From positions 6,282,426-6,346,425 of the forward strand of contig NZ_AP023354.1 in NCBI RefSeq assembly GCF_018324685.1: a stretch of 64,000 bases of DNA, written 5' to 3'. Position numbers and translations under genes: made by a program. This DNA is from Actinocatenispora sera. Lineage in GTDB: Bacteria; Actinomycetota; Actinomycetes; Mycobacteriales; Micromonosporaceae. This document shows, piece after piece, positions 41,755-50,028 of the stretch. The notes under the pieces were generated by a model. That model did no database searches and was not told the origin of the DNA. It worked only from the letters and a program-made list of their open reading frames with translations. Numbering within the stretch: the stretch's first letter is position 1; each line of letters begins with the position of its first letter.

Positions 41755-43797
41755 TCAGGCTGAAGTGCGCTTTGCGGCCAGGTCGGTGAGGGTGTCGGCA
41801 TGTTCGGGTGGTACCAGGACGGTGAGTCGATCGCCGCAGGCCAGCGTGGTGCCGGCGGTGACCGGTAGGGCGTGGCCGTCGCGTCGCAGCGCCATGACTC
41901 GGGTGTTGGGTGGCCAGTCGACCTGGTCGATGCGGGAGTCCGGCAGCGGGCCGGGGCCGGTCAGCTCCAGTGTCACCACCCGGAATCCGCCGATCGCGGG
42001 GCGGTCGGGTCGGGCGCGCTCGGCGGTGCTGCGCACCGTCTGCCGGTACGCGGTGAGCACGTCGCGGTGGGTCAGCCAGCCGACGATGCGGGTACCGTCG
42101 TCGGACAGCACCGGCAGGCCGTCCTCGTCGGCCTCGTTGAGCAGATCCAGTGCGCTGCTGAGGTTCTGCGTTCCGGACAGCGCGGGCGGTAGCGCGGCGA
42201 GCCGGCCGGCGCTGTCGTCGAGGGCGTTGTCGGTGGCGGCACGCTCGGCGTCCCGGGAGGTCAACACGCCGCGGTAGCGGCCCGCGTCGTCGACCACCGG
42301 CACCACCGCATCGTTGGTGTCGGTCAGCCGTGCCAGCACGGCGTCCAGCGGCGCGTCCACGCCGATCGGTGGTGGCATGGCCCGCATCGCGGTGGACACC
42401 GGCATCGACTCCAGCGGGCTGGCCGGCTTGCCCCGCAACAGATCGATGCCCCGACGCCGTAGCTTGAGCGTGTAGATGGTGTCCCGGGACAGTTTCTTCG
42501 ACAGCGCGGTGGCCAGTACGACCGCGGTCATCAGCGGCAGGATGATCGAGTAGTCGCCGGTCAGTTCGAAGATGATCAGTACCGCGGTGATCGGTGCCCT
42601 GGCCGTGGCGGCGAACACCGCCCCCATCCCGACGATCCCGTACGCCCCGGCCGAGCCCACGATGCTCGGCAGCCCGGCGTGGGCCAGCTGGCCGAACGCG
42701 GTGCCCAGCATCGCACCGAGAAACAGCGATGGCGCGAACACCCCGCCGGAGCCGCCGACGGCGATGGTCAGGCTGGTCGCCACCATCTTGCCTGCCAGCA
42801 GGATCAGCAGGAACCACAGCACGTAGTGCCCGTCGATCGCGCCGGACAGCACCGGGTAGCCGACTCCGTACAGCTGCGGCAGTGCGAGCAGCACCCCGCC
42901 CAGCAGCAGGCCGCCGACGGCGGGGCGCAGCCATTCCGGGCCGCGCCAGATCTTGTCGGCGAGGTCCTCGATCCCGTACAGCACCTTGACGAATGCCACG
43001 CCCACCACGGCGGCGAGCAACCCGAGCACCGCGTACGCACCGAACTCGGCCGGGGAGGTCAGGTGGAACGCGGGCAGGTGCAGGAACGGCTCGTCGCCGA
43101 ACACCGCCCGGCCGATCACCGCGGAGGTGACCGAGGCGAGGACCACCGCGCCGAACGACTCGACGCCGAAGTCGCCGAGGATGAGCTCCATCGCGAAGAA
43201 CACCCCGGCGATCGGCGCGTTGAACGTCGCCGAGATCCCGCCGGCGGCGCCGCAGGCGACGAGCAACCGTAGCCGCCGTTCCGGCAGCCGTACCAGCTGG
43301 CCCAGTGACGACCCCAGGGCGGAGCCGATCTGCACGATGGGGCCCTCCCGGCCCACCGATCCGCCCGAACCGATGCACAGCGCCGAGGCCAGCGCTTTGA
43401 CCACCACCACCTGCGGACCGATCCGGCCGCCCCGTTCGGCGACCGCGAGCATCACCTCCGGCACCCCGTGCCCGCGCGCCTCGCGGGCGAACCGCTGCAC
43501 GATCGGTCCGTACACCAGGCCGCCCACCGCCGGTGCCAGCACGACGAAGAAGATGCCCAGCCACGGCACCAGCGGGTTGATCGCAGGCCCGGCGGCCGAG
43601 TAGTCGCTGTGGCCGGTGAACAGTTCGGTGAACCAGCCGATCAGGTAGCGGAACGCGACCGCGCCGAGGCCGGCACCGGCACCGACCGCCAGCGCCAGCG
43701 GGACCAGCCCGGTCGGTGTTCCGCGCAGCCAGTCGAATCCGCGCGCCAGCCGCGTCGAGGGACGCCGCACGATCGACGCCGGGGACTCGCTGCTCAT
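41755..43797 (-). CDS. ClC-family chloride channel/antiporter with CBS and RCK_C domains
   Basis: The 680-residue protein has the ClC selectivity motifs: GSGGSVGREGPIVQIG (with the gating Glu of GREGP), GGSGGVFAPSLFLGAMLG and about ten helices to residue 435. Then come a pair of CBS domains (VSTAMRAMPPPIGVDAPL; LNEADEDGLPVLSDDG) and a TrkA-C-like domain near the end (LELTGPGPLPDSRIDQVDWP). The gating Glu suggests a Cl-/H+ exchanger. The start ATG 43797 is the first with a membrane helix after it. It follows the marR gene with a 27-bp repeat between. Confidence 0.9.
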   Translation of the reverse strand: MSSESPASIVRRPSTRLARGFDWLRGTPTGLVPLALAVGAGAGLGAVAFRYLIGWFTELFTGHSDYSAAGPAINPLVPWLGIFFVVLAPAVGGLVYGPIVQRFAREARGHGVPEVMLAVAERGGRIGPQVVVVKALASALCIGSGGSVGREGPIVQIGSALGSSLGQLVRLPERRLRLLVACGAAGGISATFNAPIAGVFFAMELILGDFGVESFGAVVLASVTSAVIGRAVFGDEPFLHLPAFHLTSPAEFGAYAVLGLLAAVVGVAFVKVLYGIEDLADKIWRGPEWLRPAVGGLLLGGVLLALPQLYGVGYPVLSGAIDGHYVLWFLLILLAGKMVATSLTIAVGGSGGVFAPSLFLGAMLGTAFGQLAHAGLPSIVGSAGAYGIVGMGAVFAATARAPITAVLIIFELTGDYSIILPLMTAVVLATALSKKLSRDTIYTLKLRRRGIDLLRGKPASPLESMPVSTAMRAMPPPIGVDAPLDAVLARLTDTNDAVVPVVDDAGRYRGVLTSRDAERAATDNALDDSAGRLAALPPALSGTQNLSSALDLLNEADEDGLPVLSDDGTRIVGWLTHRDVLTAYRQTVRSTAERARPDRPAIGGFRVVTLELTGPGPLPDSRIDQVDWPPNTRVMALRRDGHALPVTAGTTLACGDRLTVLVPPEHADTLTDLAAKRTSA

Positions 43798-43812
43798 GCC
43801 CGCTCTCCGTGG

Positions 43813-43866
43813 TTCGACGTACCGGTGCGGCCCGGCAGCTTCGACGTACCGATGCGGCCCGGCAGC
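43813..43866. repeat. 27-bp tandem duplication in the marR-ClC gap
   Basis: Two 27-bp units, each starting TTCGACGTACCG, lie head to tail in the 88-bp gap between marR stop and ClC start; a third, partial unit follows. It may alter spacing or hold an operator. Confidence 0.7.
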
Positions 43867-43885
43867 GATGCCCCGACGTACCGGG

Positions 43886-44383
43886 TCATGCCCTGTGCTC
43901 GTCCTCGTCGGGCATCGCGAACCCCAGCCACCACCCGTGCTCGGGGACCTCGCCGGCCGCGTCGGCGAACGCCCGCAACGCGCCCTCCGCGCCGATGCGC
44001 TGCGCGGCCGGCATCGCCGCGACGATCCGCGCCACCTCGCTGCGGCGACGCCGCGTGACCGTGCGGACCAGCCGGATCCCGGCTGGGCGCAACGCCACCG
44101 ACACCGCCCGCCGGTCGCCCGAGACTGGCCGTCGCTCGACCAGATCGGCACGCACCAGCCGCTCGATCAGCCGCGTCGCCGTGGACGGATTGACGCCCAG
44201 CTCGGCCGCGAGCTCCACCCCGCGCTGCGGCCCGCGGCTGGCCAGCACGACCAGCGCACGGTACTGCGGCAGCGTCACCTCCGACGGCAACCCGGACACC
44301 GACCGCGCCGCCACCGCCACCAGCGCCCGGCTGGCCGAAATCAACGCATCGACGAGGTCCTCACCCGCAGCCGTTTCATGCAC
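43886..44383 (-). CDS. MarR-family transcriptional regulator
   Basis: The 165-residue MarR protein has the winged helix in GVELAAELGVNPSTATRLIER and LVRADLVERRPVSGDRRAVSV. It is upstream of and in the same orientation as the ClC gene, so the two may be an operon and the MarR protein may autoregulate. ATG 44383. A candidate palindrome lies at 44394. Confidence 0.85.
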   Translation of the reverse strand: MHETAAGEDLVDALISASRALVAVAARSVSGLPSEVTLPQYRALVVLASRGPQRGVELAAELGVNPSTATRLIERLVRADLVERRPVSGDRRAVSVALRPAGIRLVRTVTRRRRSEVARIVAAMPAAQRIGAEGALRAFADAAGEVPEHGWWLGFAMPDEDEHRA

Positions 44384-44393
44384 CAGGACATTA

Positions 44394-44406
44394 TTGTACT
44401 GTGCAA
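44394..44406. promoter_or_regulatory. MarR operator candidate
   Basis: TTGTACTGTGCAA is a near-perfect palindrome with one mismatch, 11 bp before the marR start. Such TTG-N-CAA motifs are typical of MarR sites. Confidence 0.45.
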
Positions 44407-44584
44407 TGACCGAGCATCACCTGGGGTCGCCGGGACCACGAGATGCGGCGTGGTCGGCGGCACATCTCGCGCGTGCCGCCGACCGCGGCTACGTGTGCTC
44501 GGCCGGCGCTGCCGCGCCCGGGCGATATCGCGCGCCCCGATTCGATCGCACCGAGACGCTGTCCGAGAGGTAAGGAATGCCAGC

Positions 44585-44782
44585 GTGCCCCGCTCCACAG
44601 ACCCCGAACGCACCTACACGATTCGACAGCTGTACGTCGAACTGGCCCGATACCACCAGACGCTGGAGGACACCGGAAACCACAGCCGCAGCACGATCGA
44701 GAGCTACGTGACGCACCCGGTGCGGTTCCTGCGCTGGCTCGCCGGCGACTACGACCCACGCCGATCCGACCCCTGGCCGTGA
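44585..44782 (+). CDS. Small protein resembling an integrase core-binding domain
   Basis: A 65-residue protein from the GTG at 44585: RQLYVELARYHQTLEDTGNH then SRSTIESYVTHPVRFLRWLA, a pattern of the SAM-like N-terminal DNA-binding domain of tyrosine recombinases, but no catalytic domain follows. Homologous short proteins exist in actinomycetes. GAGAGGTAAGGA lies upstream as ribosome-binding site. It may be a stand-alone DNA-binding protein or a truncated integrase. Confidence 0.5.
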   Translation: MPRSTDPERTYTIRQLYVELARYHQTLEDTGNHSRSTIESYVTHPVRFLRWLAGDYDPRRSDPWP

Positions 44783-44836
44783 TCGCCATGGGCGCCCAGA
44801 ACCGGGACTGTAAGACGTTCGGTGTAACTCCCGATC

Positions 44837-45394
44837 ATGGAAATGACATCGATGACCGAGATGATGTCCGGTATGGACAACACCGACGATCCGGCACCGG
44901 CGGCTGGCCTGGGCGGGCTGGATGAGCAGCTGATTGATCAGCTGGTCGATCGGGCCAAGGCCGGTGGGCTGCAGCGGACCGGGGAGGGCGGGCTGCTGGC
45001 GGCGCTGACCAAGCGGGTGCTGGAGTCGGCGTTGGAGGGCGAGATTACCGACCATCTGGGCTACCAGGCTCACGATCCGGCTGGTCGAGGTAGCGGCAAC
45101 TCCCGCAACGGCGTCCGCAGCAAGACCGTGCTCACCGAGGTCGGTCCGGTCGAGCTGGATGTGCCTCGGGACCGCAACGGCAGTTTCGAGCCGAGGATCG
45201 TGGCGAAGCGACAGAAGCGGCTGTCCGGGGTCGATGAGATGGTGATCTCTCTGGCGGCCAAGGGATTGACTACCGGCGAGGTCCAGGCCCATCTGGTCGA
45301 GGTATATAGGGCGCAGGTGTCACGGCAGACGATCTCCACGATCACCGACAAGGTGATCGAGGGCATGGTCGAGTGGCAGAACCGGCCGCTGGAT
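44837..45394 (+). pseudogene. IS256-family transposase, 5' part
   Basis: 186 codons are left, from MEMTSMTEMMSG through LTKRVLESALEGEITDHLGY and GQVAH-type SAAKGLTTGEVQAHLVEVY to MVEWQNRPLD, where family members go on with PVYP. After this point the sequence is IS30-derived and the frame ends at 45424 inside IS5. Confidence 0.8.
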
Positions 45395-45409
45395 GCGGGG
45401 CAGGTTCTA

Positions 45410-46298
45410 AAGGTTGTCCCGTAATCGTTGGTCCGCTCGGTCGTTGACCTTGGTGTGGAGCAGACGATCAGGTCCGATCAGCCGCAGTGGATCCCGGTGT
45501 TCACCGGCCTGTCAGCCCGGCAGTTCGGCAAGCTGGTGGCCATCGTGGCTGGTCGCGGCGGACAGCAGACCGGCGCTGGCCGCCGGTGGGGGCTCCCGCT
45601 GGCCGACCGGGTGCTGTTGGTGGCCACCTACTACCGCACCAACCTGACCCTGCGGCAGATCGCGCCGCTGTTCGGAGTATCGAAGTCGGCCGCCGGGCGC
45701 ATCGTCGATCACCTGGCCCCACACCTGGTACTGGAGCCCCAGAGCCGCCGGCACCGACCCGACACGGTCCTGATCGTGGACGGCACGCTGGCGCCCACCC
45801 ACGACCGGAACATGTCGGCCCGGTCGAAGAACTACCGGTACTCCACCAACCTGCAAGTGGCCATCGACGCCAACACCCGCCTGACCGTCGCGGTCGGAGA
45901 TCCGTTGCCCGGCAACCGCAACGACTGCCGCGCCTACACCGACTCCGGCGTCGACCAACAGTGCGCCGGCGCGGCGGTAATGGCCGACGGCGGCTACCAG
46001 GGCAACCCGGAGGTAATCATGCCCTACCGCAAGCCGCGCGAGGGTGAACCGCCGCTGCCGCAGTGGAAACAGGACCTCAACACCGTCCACCGCCGTATCC
46101 GCGCCCGCGTCGAGCACTGCTTCGCCCACATGAAGTCCTGGAAGATCCTCCGCGACTGCCGCCGCAAACAACGAGGCGTCTGGTACGCCGCCGCCGGTAT
46201 CGCGTTGATGCGCAACCTGACCATGGTCGTATGACCGGCCCGACGCGGCCGTGAAGTCCTTCCGCGTCAACCCATCAAGATCATTACGGGACAACCTT
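45410..46298 (+). mobile_element. IS5-family element (complete)
   Basis: The terminal inverted repeats AAGGTTGTCCCGTAAT (left) and its inverse (right) are exact. A TA dinucleotide flanks it on both sides (45408-45409, 46299-46300), the target duplication typical of the IS427 group. It is 889 bp and contains one transposase gene. A partial second copy of its right end lies at 40203. Confidence 0.85.
45428..46234 (+). CDS. IS5-family transposase
   Basis: The 268-residue protein has an HTH_Tnp_4 region (LADRVLLVATYYRTNLTLRQ) and a DDE_Tnp_4 core: VLIVDGTLAPTHDR with the first Asp, AAVMADGGYQG with the second, and ARVEHCFAHMKSWKILRDCR with the Glu. It looks intact. The start is TTG 45428. Confidence 0.88.
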   Translation: MVRSVVDLGVEQTIRSDQPQWIPVFTGLSARQFGKLVAIVAGRGGQQTGAGRRWGLPLADRVLLVATYYRTNLTLRQIAPLFGVSKSAAGRIVDHLAPHLVLEPQSRRHRPDTVLIVDGTLAPTHDRNMSARSKNYRYSTNLQVAIDANTRLTVAVGDPLPGNRNDCRAYTDSGVDQQCAGAAVMADGGYQGNPEVIMPYRKPREGEPPLPQWKQDLNTVHRRIRARVEHCFAHMKSWKILRDCRRKQRGVWYAAAGIALMRNLTMVV

Positions 46299-46456
46299 TA
46301 GCGATCGTTGCGAATCCTGATCGGAAGGACTCGCCGTGGCCCGTTACGCGTGGAACAAGGCTTCGCTGCAGACCAAGCGCCGGTTCTTTGAGTTGATCCG
46401 CCAGGGCATCAGTGGCCAGGCCGCCTCGTTCGCGGTCGGCGTGTCGCCGAGCTGTG

Positions 46457-47008
46457 GCCGATGTGTTGATGATGGTCTGCGACGGGCTGTCCGGGCTACC
46501 GGAAGCGATCGCCAGTGTGTGGCCAGCCACGGTGACGCAGACCTGCGTGGTGCACCTGCTGCGCAACAGTTTCCGTTACGCCGGCCGGCAGCACTTCGAC
46601 GCTATCGCCAAGGCGCTACGGCCGGTCTACACCGCGCCCACCGAGGCCGCCGCGGCCGAGCGGTTCGCCGAGTTCACCGAGGCGTGGGGCACCCGATACC
46701 CGGCCATCGTCCGGCTCTGGGAACGCGCCTGGGCCGAGTTCGTGCCGTTCCTGGCGTTCGACCCGGAGATCCGGCGGGTGGTCTGCTCGACCAACGCGAT
46801 CGAGTCGGTCAACGCCCGGATCCGTCGCGCTGTGCGGGCCCGCGGGCACTTCCCCAACGAACAGGCCGCGCTCAAGTGTGTCTACATGGCGGTGATGAGC
46901 CTGGACCCGACCGGCATCGGACGCAAACGCTGGATGATGCGGTGGAAGCCCGCACTCAACGCGTTCGACATCGCCTTCGACGGCCGTCTGGCCGCCGGCA
47001 AGAAGTAA
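46457..47008 (+). pseudogene. IS256-family transposase, 3' part
   Basis: From ADVLMMVCDGLSGLPEAIAS through QTCVVHLLRNSFRYAGRQHF, VRLWERAWAEFVPFLAFDPE and CSTNAIESVNARIRRAVRAR to the stop, this is the C-terminal catalytic region of the same element. It has no start of its own and the first Asp of the DDE triad has been lost with the replaced middle. Confidence 0.8.
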
Positions 47009-47083
47009 CCCACCCAACCCTGAGATACACCGAACGTTTGACAGACCCGCCTGATCTGTGAGGCTGTTGGCCTTGCTGGAAGG

Positions 47084-47377
47084 ATGTTTGCTGTGCCCAA
47101 GCCCTATCCCCGCGAGTTTCGGGACAACGTGGTCGCGGTCGCCCGTGCCGGCGGCGCGCCGCTGACGCAGATCGCGAAGGACTTCGGGATCTCGGAGTCG
47201 TGTCTGTCCAACTGGCTGAAAGCGGCCGATGTTGCCGACGGCAACCGGCCCGGCGTGACCCGCGAGGAGTCGCAGGAGCTGCGGGAGCTCAAGCGCCGCA
47301 ACCGGCTGCTGGAGCAGGAGAACGAGGTCCTGCGCCGTGCGGCTGCCTATCTGGCCCGGGACATCAACCCAAAATGA
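47084..47377 (+). CDS. IS3-family transposase OrfA (copy 2)
   Basis: The 97-residue protein is nearly identical to the first OrfA, with changes such as SNWLKAADVADGNRPGVTRE in place of SNWLRAAVVEDGDRPGVTRQ. HTH and C-terminal leucine zipper are preserved. It overlaps orfB by four bases. Confidence 0.9.
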   Translation: MFAVPKPYPREFRDNVVAVARAGGAPLTQIAKDFGISESCLSNWLKAADVADGNRPGVTREESQELRELKRRNRLLEQENEVLRRAAAYLARDINPK

Positions 47378-48264
47378 TCTACCCGCTCGTCCGCGAGTTG
47401 GCCGCGGCCGGCGCCCCTGTTCGGGTGCCGGTCGCGGTGACGTGTCGGGTGCTGGGCTTCTCCCGGCAGGGCTACTACCAGTGGCTGGCCGGCCCGGTCA
47501 GCCAGCGTGACTACCAGGATGCGTGGCTGACCAACGCCGCACTCGATGCGCACGCCGATGACCCGGAGTTCGGCTACCGGCTGGTCGCCGACCAGCTCCG
47601 CGCCGCCGGCCACCACGCCAGCGACAACCGGGTATGGCGGCTGTGCCGCGACCAGCGGATCATCTGCGCCCACTCGGTCAAACGCGGTCTGGGCCGCAGG
47701 CCCGGTCCGCCGGTGCATGACGACCTGATCAAACGGCCAGGTGGCGGCAGGGACTTCACCGCTGCGGCACCCAACAGGGTGTGGCTGACCGATATCACCG
47801 AGCATCCCACCGCCGAGGGCAAGCTGTATCTGTGCGCGATCAAGGACCTGTGGTCCAACCGGATCGTGGGCTACTCCATCGACTCTCGGATGACCTCTGA
47901 GCTGGCGGTCGCCGCGCTGCGGCACGCCACCGGGCTGCGTTGCCCGGACCACACGATTGTGCATTCCGATCGCGGCAGCCAGTTCCGGTCCCGGAAATAC
48001 GTCACCACGCTGCACCAGGCCGGGCTGACCGGGTCGATGGGACGGGTCGGTGCCTGCGGCGACAACGCCGCGATGGAGTCGTTCTTCGCGCTGCTGCAGA
48101 AGAACGTGCTCAACCGCCGCCGCTGGACCACCCGTCACCAGCTGAGGCTGGCGATCGTGACCTGGATCGAAGCCACCTACCACCGCCGGCGTCGTCAAGC
48201 CCGCCTCGGCCGGCTGACCCCGATCGAGTTTGAGACCATCTACACCACCGCACACGCGGCCTGA
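47374..48264 (+). CDS. IS3-family transposase OrfB (copy 2)
   Basis: The 296-residue protein keeps the DDE residues (VWLTDITEH; IVHSDRGSQFRS; AMESFFALLQKN). It differs from copy 1 at scattered sites, for example MTSELAVAALRHATGLRCPD in place of MSAQLAADALTYAITQRETA, so the copies are old relatives rather than a fresh duplication. Confidence 0.9.
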   Translation: MIYPLVRELAAAGAPVRVPVAVTCRVLGFSRQGYYQWLAGPVSQRDYQDAWLTNAALDAHADDPEFGYRLVADQLRAAGHHASDNRVWRLCRDQRIICAHSVKRGLGRRPGPPVHDDLIKRPGGGRDFTAAAPNRVWLTDITEHPTAEGKLYLCAIKDLWSNRIVGYSIDSRMTSELAVAALRHATGLRCPDHTIVHSDRGSQFRSRKYVTTLHQAGLTGSMGRVGACGDNAAMESFFALLQKNVLNRRRWTTRHQLRLAIVTWIEATYHRRRRQARLGRLTPIEFETIYTTAHAA

Positions 48265-48306
48265 CACCCATCAACCCCGAGTGTCAACCAAACTCGGGGC
48301 AGTCCC

Positions 48307-49002
48307 GACCACCGGCGCCGGGAGTTTCACGGCAGTGTGCGCCTGGACCTCGCTGAACCGCACATGTTGGTACCAGCAAATGCGGCACCGTCGAGCACTC
48401 ACCGTCTGCTGCCCTCCGGGCACGCCATCCAGGTCACTGGTGAAGATCAGCACCTGGACACTCTGAGCGCATGGCTGCGTCCCGAGGGCGAATGCTGGGT
48501 ACATGCGACCCTGCACGAGGTGGTGCAGCAGACGGCCCGCGCCTCGCGTGCCGTGGTCGAGGTACGCATCGACGAGGAGCGTATCGGGCAACTGACACCC
48601 AAGATGAGCGGCGACATGATCCCGACCATCCAGCATCTGGCCGAGCAGGACACCATCACTGCGGTACGTGCCGTGGTGAAGGGCAACCGGATCAAGACCG
48701 AAGTGGTCCTCTACGCGTTGCGGGCGCATGAGTTGCCCGACACGTGGTTGGACGCGCGGACATCCACGCGGCAGGCCCGGGCGGCGGCACCGGCCGTGGC
48801 AGCGCCTCCGGCGCCCAGCGCAACGACGGCAACTCCATCCAGCGAACCGATCCCGCCTCCGCCGACATCGTTCCGCTTCAACCCGCCACCAGACTGGCCA
48901 CCGCCACCGCCGGGATGGGCCCCGCCCAGCGGCTGGCAGCCCGATGCCAGCTGGCCGGCGGCACCGCAAGGCTGGTCATGGTGGGTGGCGTCCTGGGACT
49001 AG
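48307..49002 (+). pseudogene. 5'-interrupted gene for a proline-rich C-terminal-domain protein
   Basis: The frame is open right up to the IS3 right end (RRREFHGSVRLDLAEPHMLV at 48313 on), so the N-terminal half has been lost. What remains has a folded domain (LDTLSAWLRPEGECWVHATL ... RIDEERIGQLTPKMSGDMIP ... KGNRIKTEVVLYALRAHELP) and a proline/tryptophan-rich tail (DWPPPPPGWAPPSGW and so on). Similar tails occur in DUF2510-type actinobacterial proteins. No upstream half is found in the window. Confidence 0.65.
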
Positions 49003-49425
49003 ACCGCACCGAACGCATACGGCGTGAGCCCGCCAGAGCGTGTACCTGCTCCTCTGCTGTCCCAAGCCATGCAGAGGGACCCGTCGACTTCGCGGGGCCA
49101 CGGGCGCCTATTGGTCGGGTTCGGGCCAGGCGCACCTCCAGCCGCGCCCGCGATGGATACGCGCCTTGCGTGGGGTAGTAGGCCAGCCGCTCGAGGGCAA
49201 CGAGGGTGTGCTGAACTCCGCGTACAGCGGGCCGGGTCGGGCCACATCATCCTCCCCAACAGCCAGACGCGGACCCGGCCGGCGGGGTTGCCGCCCTGGG
49301 CCGCGAGCGAGGCGTTGACCCCATCGGCCCGGATCGTCCGTTCGCCGGATACCGGGGCATCGATCGGACAACTAGCGTGGTGCCGCTTCCACGTCGGCCG
49401 AAGCATGGTCGAGAAGGAGCCGGAC
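49003..49425. other. Unassigned stretch before the FCD gene
   Basis: No gene is recognised in these 423 bases. Overlapping frames look like chance; no HTH sequence that could belong to the FCD gene was found. Confidence 0.3.
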
Positions 49426-49962
49426 ATGACGACTTGGGCGGGGAGCCCTCCGGATGAGCCAGCCGGCACGAGCGTGCCGGCGGACCCCCGTCGTCCTGAG
49501 TTGCTTCGATACTTCCTGGAGACCAGTGAGGTCATGGGACCGACGATGGCCGCCCTGGCGGCCCGCCGGGCCAGCCACGAGGAGATTCGGCGGATGTGGA
49601 CGCTGTCCATCCAGGTGGAGACAGCTGACGACGACATGGAGGCGAGCGTCCGAAGCGAACTGGCGTTTCATCAGGAACTTGCCCAGGCCACCCACAATCC
49701 GATCCTCCTGTCGACTTACCTGACGCTGCTGCCGGTGGCCACCGCATGCGCGCGGGTATCGCTGCGCGTTGCCGGCGCGCCGCGGCGGAGCGGGTACTGG
49801 CACCGCCAGATCTCCCAGGCCATCGAGTCGGGGGACCCCCAGCGCGCGGCAAACGCGATGTGCCTTCATGTGCGGCAGCTTCTTGCCGAGCTTGGGCAGG
49901 CGGAGCTGCTGGCGTCGACAGACACCACGGATCCGCCGTGGTCCGATGACGCCGCCAACTGA
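49426..49962 (+). CDS. FCD-domain protein lacking the GntR helix-turn-helix
   Basis: The 178-residue protein covers the all-helical FCD ligand domain of GntR/FadR regulators: LLRYFLETSEVMGPTMAALA, the metal-site pattern in FHQELAQATHNPILL, and HRQISQAIESGDPQRAANAM with a late CLHVRQLL. The usual N-terminal winged helix is absent, yet the ATG at 49426 has its own GAAGGAG ribosome-binding site. It is either a truncated regulator or a stand-alone ligand-binding protein. It converges with the eCIS cluster. Confidence 0.68.
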   Translation: MTTWAGSPPDEPAGTSVPADPRRPELLRYFLETSEVMGPTMAALAARRASHEEIRRMWTLSIQVETADDDMEASVRSELAFHQELAQATHNPILLSTYLTLLPVATACARVSLRVAGAPRRSGYWHRQISQAIESGDPQRAANAMCLHVRQLLAELGQAELLASTDTTDPPWSDDAAN

Positions 49963-50028
49963 CCGCAGGTCACCACGGCTGGCCGCCTCCTTGGCCAACC
50001 GCGCTGGCGCACTGGATGAGTCTCGCGC

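Larger units (their letters stand above)
45395..46456 (+). mobile_element. IS30-family fragment (interrupted by IS5)
   Basis: The right portion holds the start of an IS30-type transposase (GTG 46336: ARYAWNKASLQTKRRFFELI, RQGISGQAASFAVGVSPSCG), with its leader before it on both sides of the IS5. After SCG the sequence returns to the IS256 transposase. The IS30 catalytic part is missing. Confidence 0.6.
44804..47048 (+). mobile_element. IS256-family element disrupted by IS30 and IS5 sequences
   Basis: The left end GGGACTGTAAGACGTTCGG and the right end (inverse of GGGTCTGTCAAACGTTCGG) are matching terminal repeats. The transposase coding sequence starts at 44837 and ends at 47008, but its middle is replaced by an IS30-like fragment (about 45395-46456) into which an IS5 element (45410-46298) has inserted. 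The immediate flanks show no clear 8-9-bp duplication. Confidence 0.78.
47049..48306 (+). mobile_element. IS3-family element, copy 2 (left end lost)
   Basis: It is closely related to copy 1 at 35576 but begins only at the CTGATCTGTGAGGCTG segment; about 26 bp, including the left inverted repeat, are missing where it abuts IS256. The right end GTGTCAACCAAACTCGG ... GCAGTCCC is intact. Without a left repeat it cannot move on its own. No target duplication can be matched. Confidence 0.83.

Noticed and set aside
44406-44573. Possible 55-residue gene before the integrase-like gene
   Set aside because: No ribosome-binding site, no pattern in the sequence, and it begins inside the MarR operator candidate.
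35576-48306. Composite transposon bounded by the two IS3 copies
   Set aside because: Copy 1 has its own CCC target duplication inside an SDR gene and copy 2 lacks its left repeat, so the pair did not move together.
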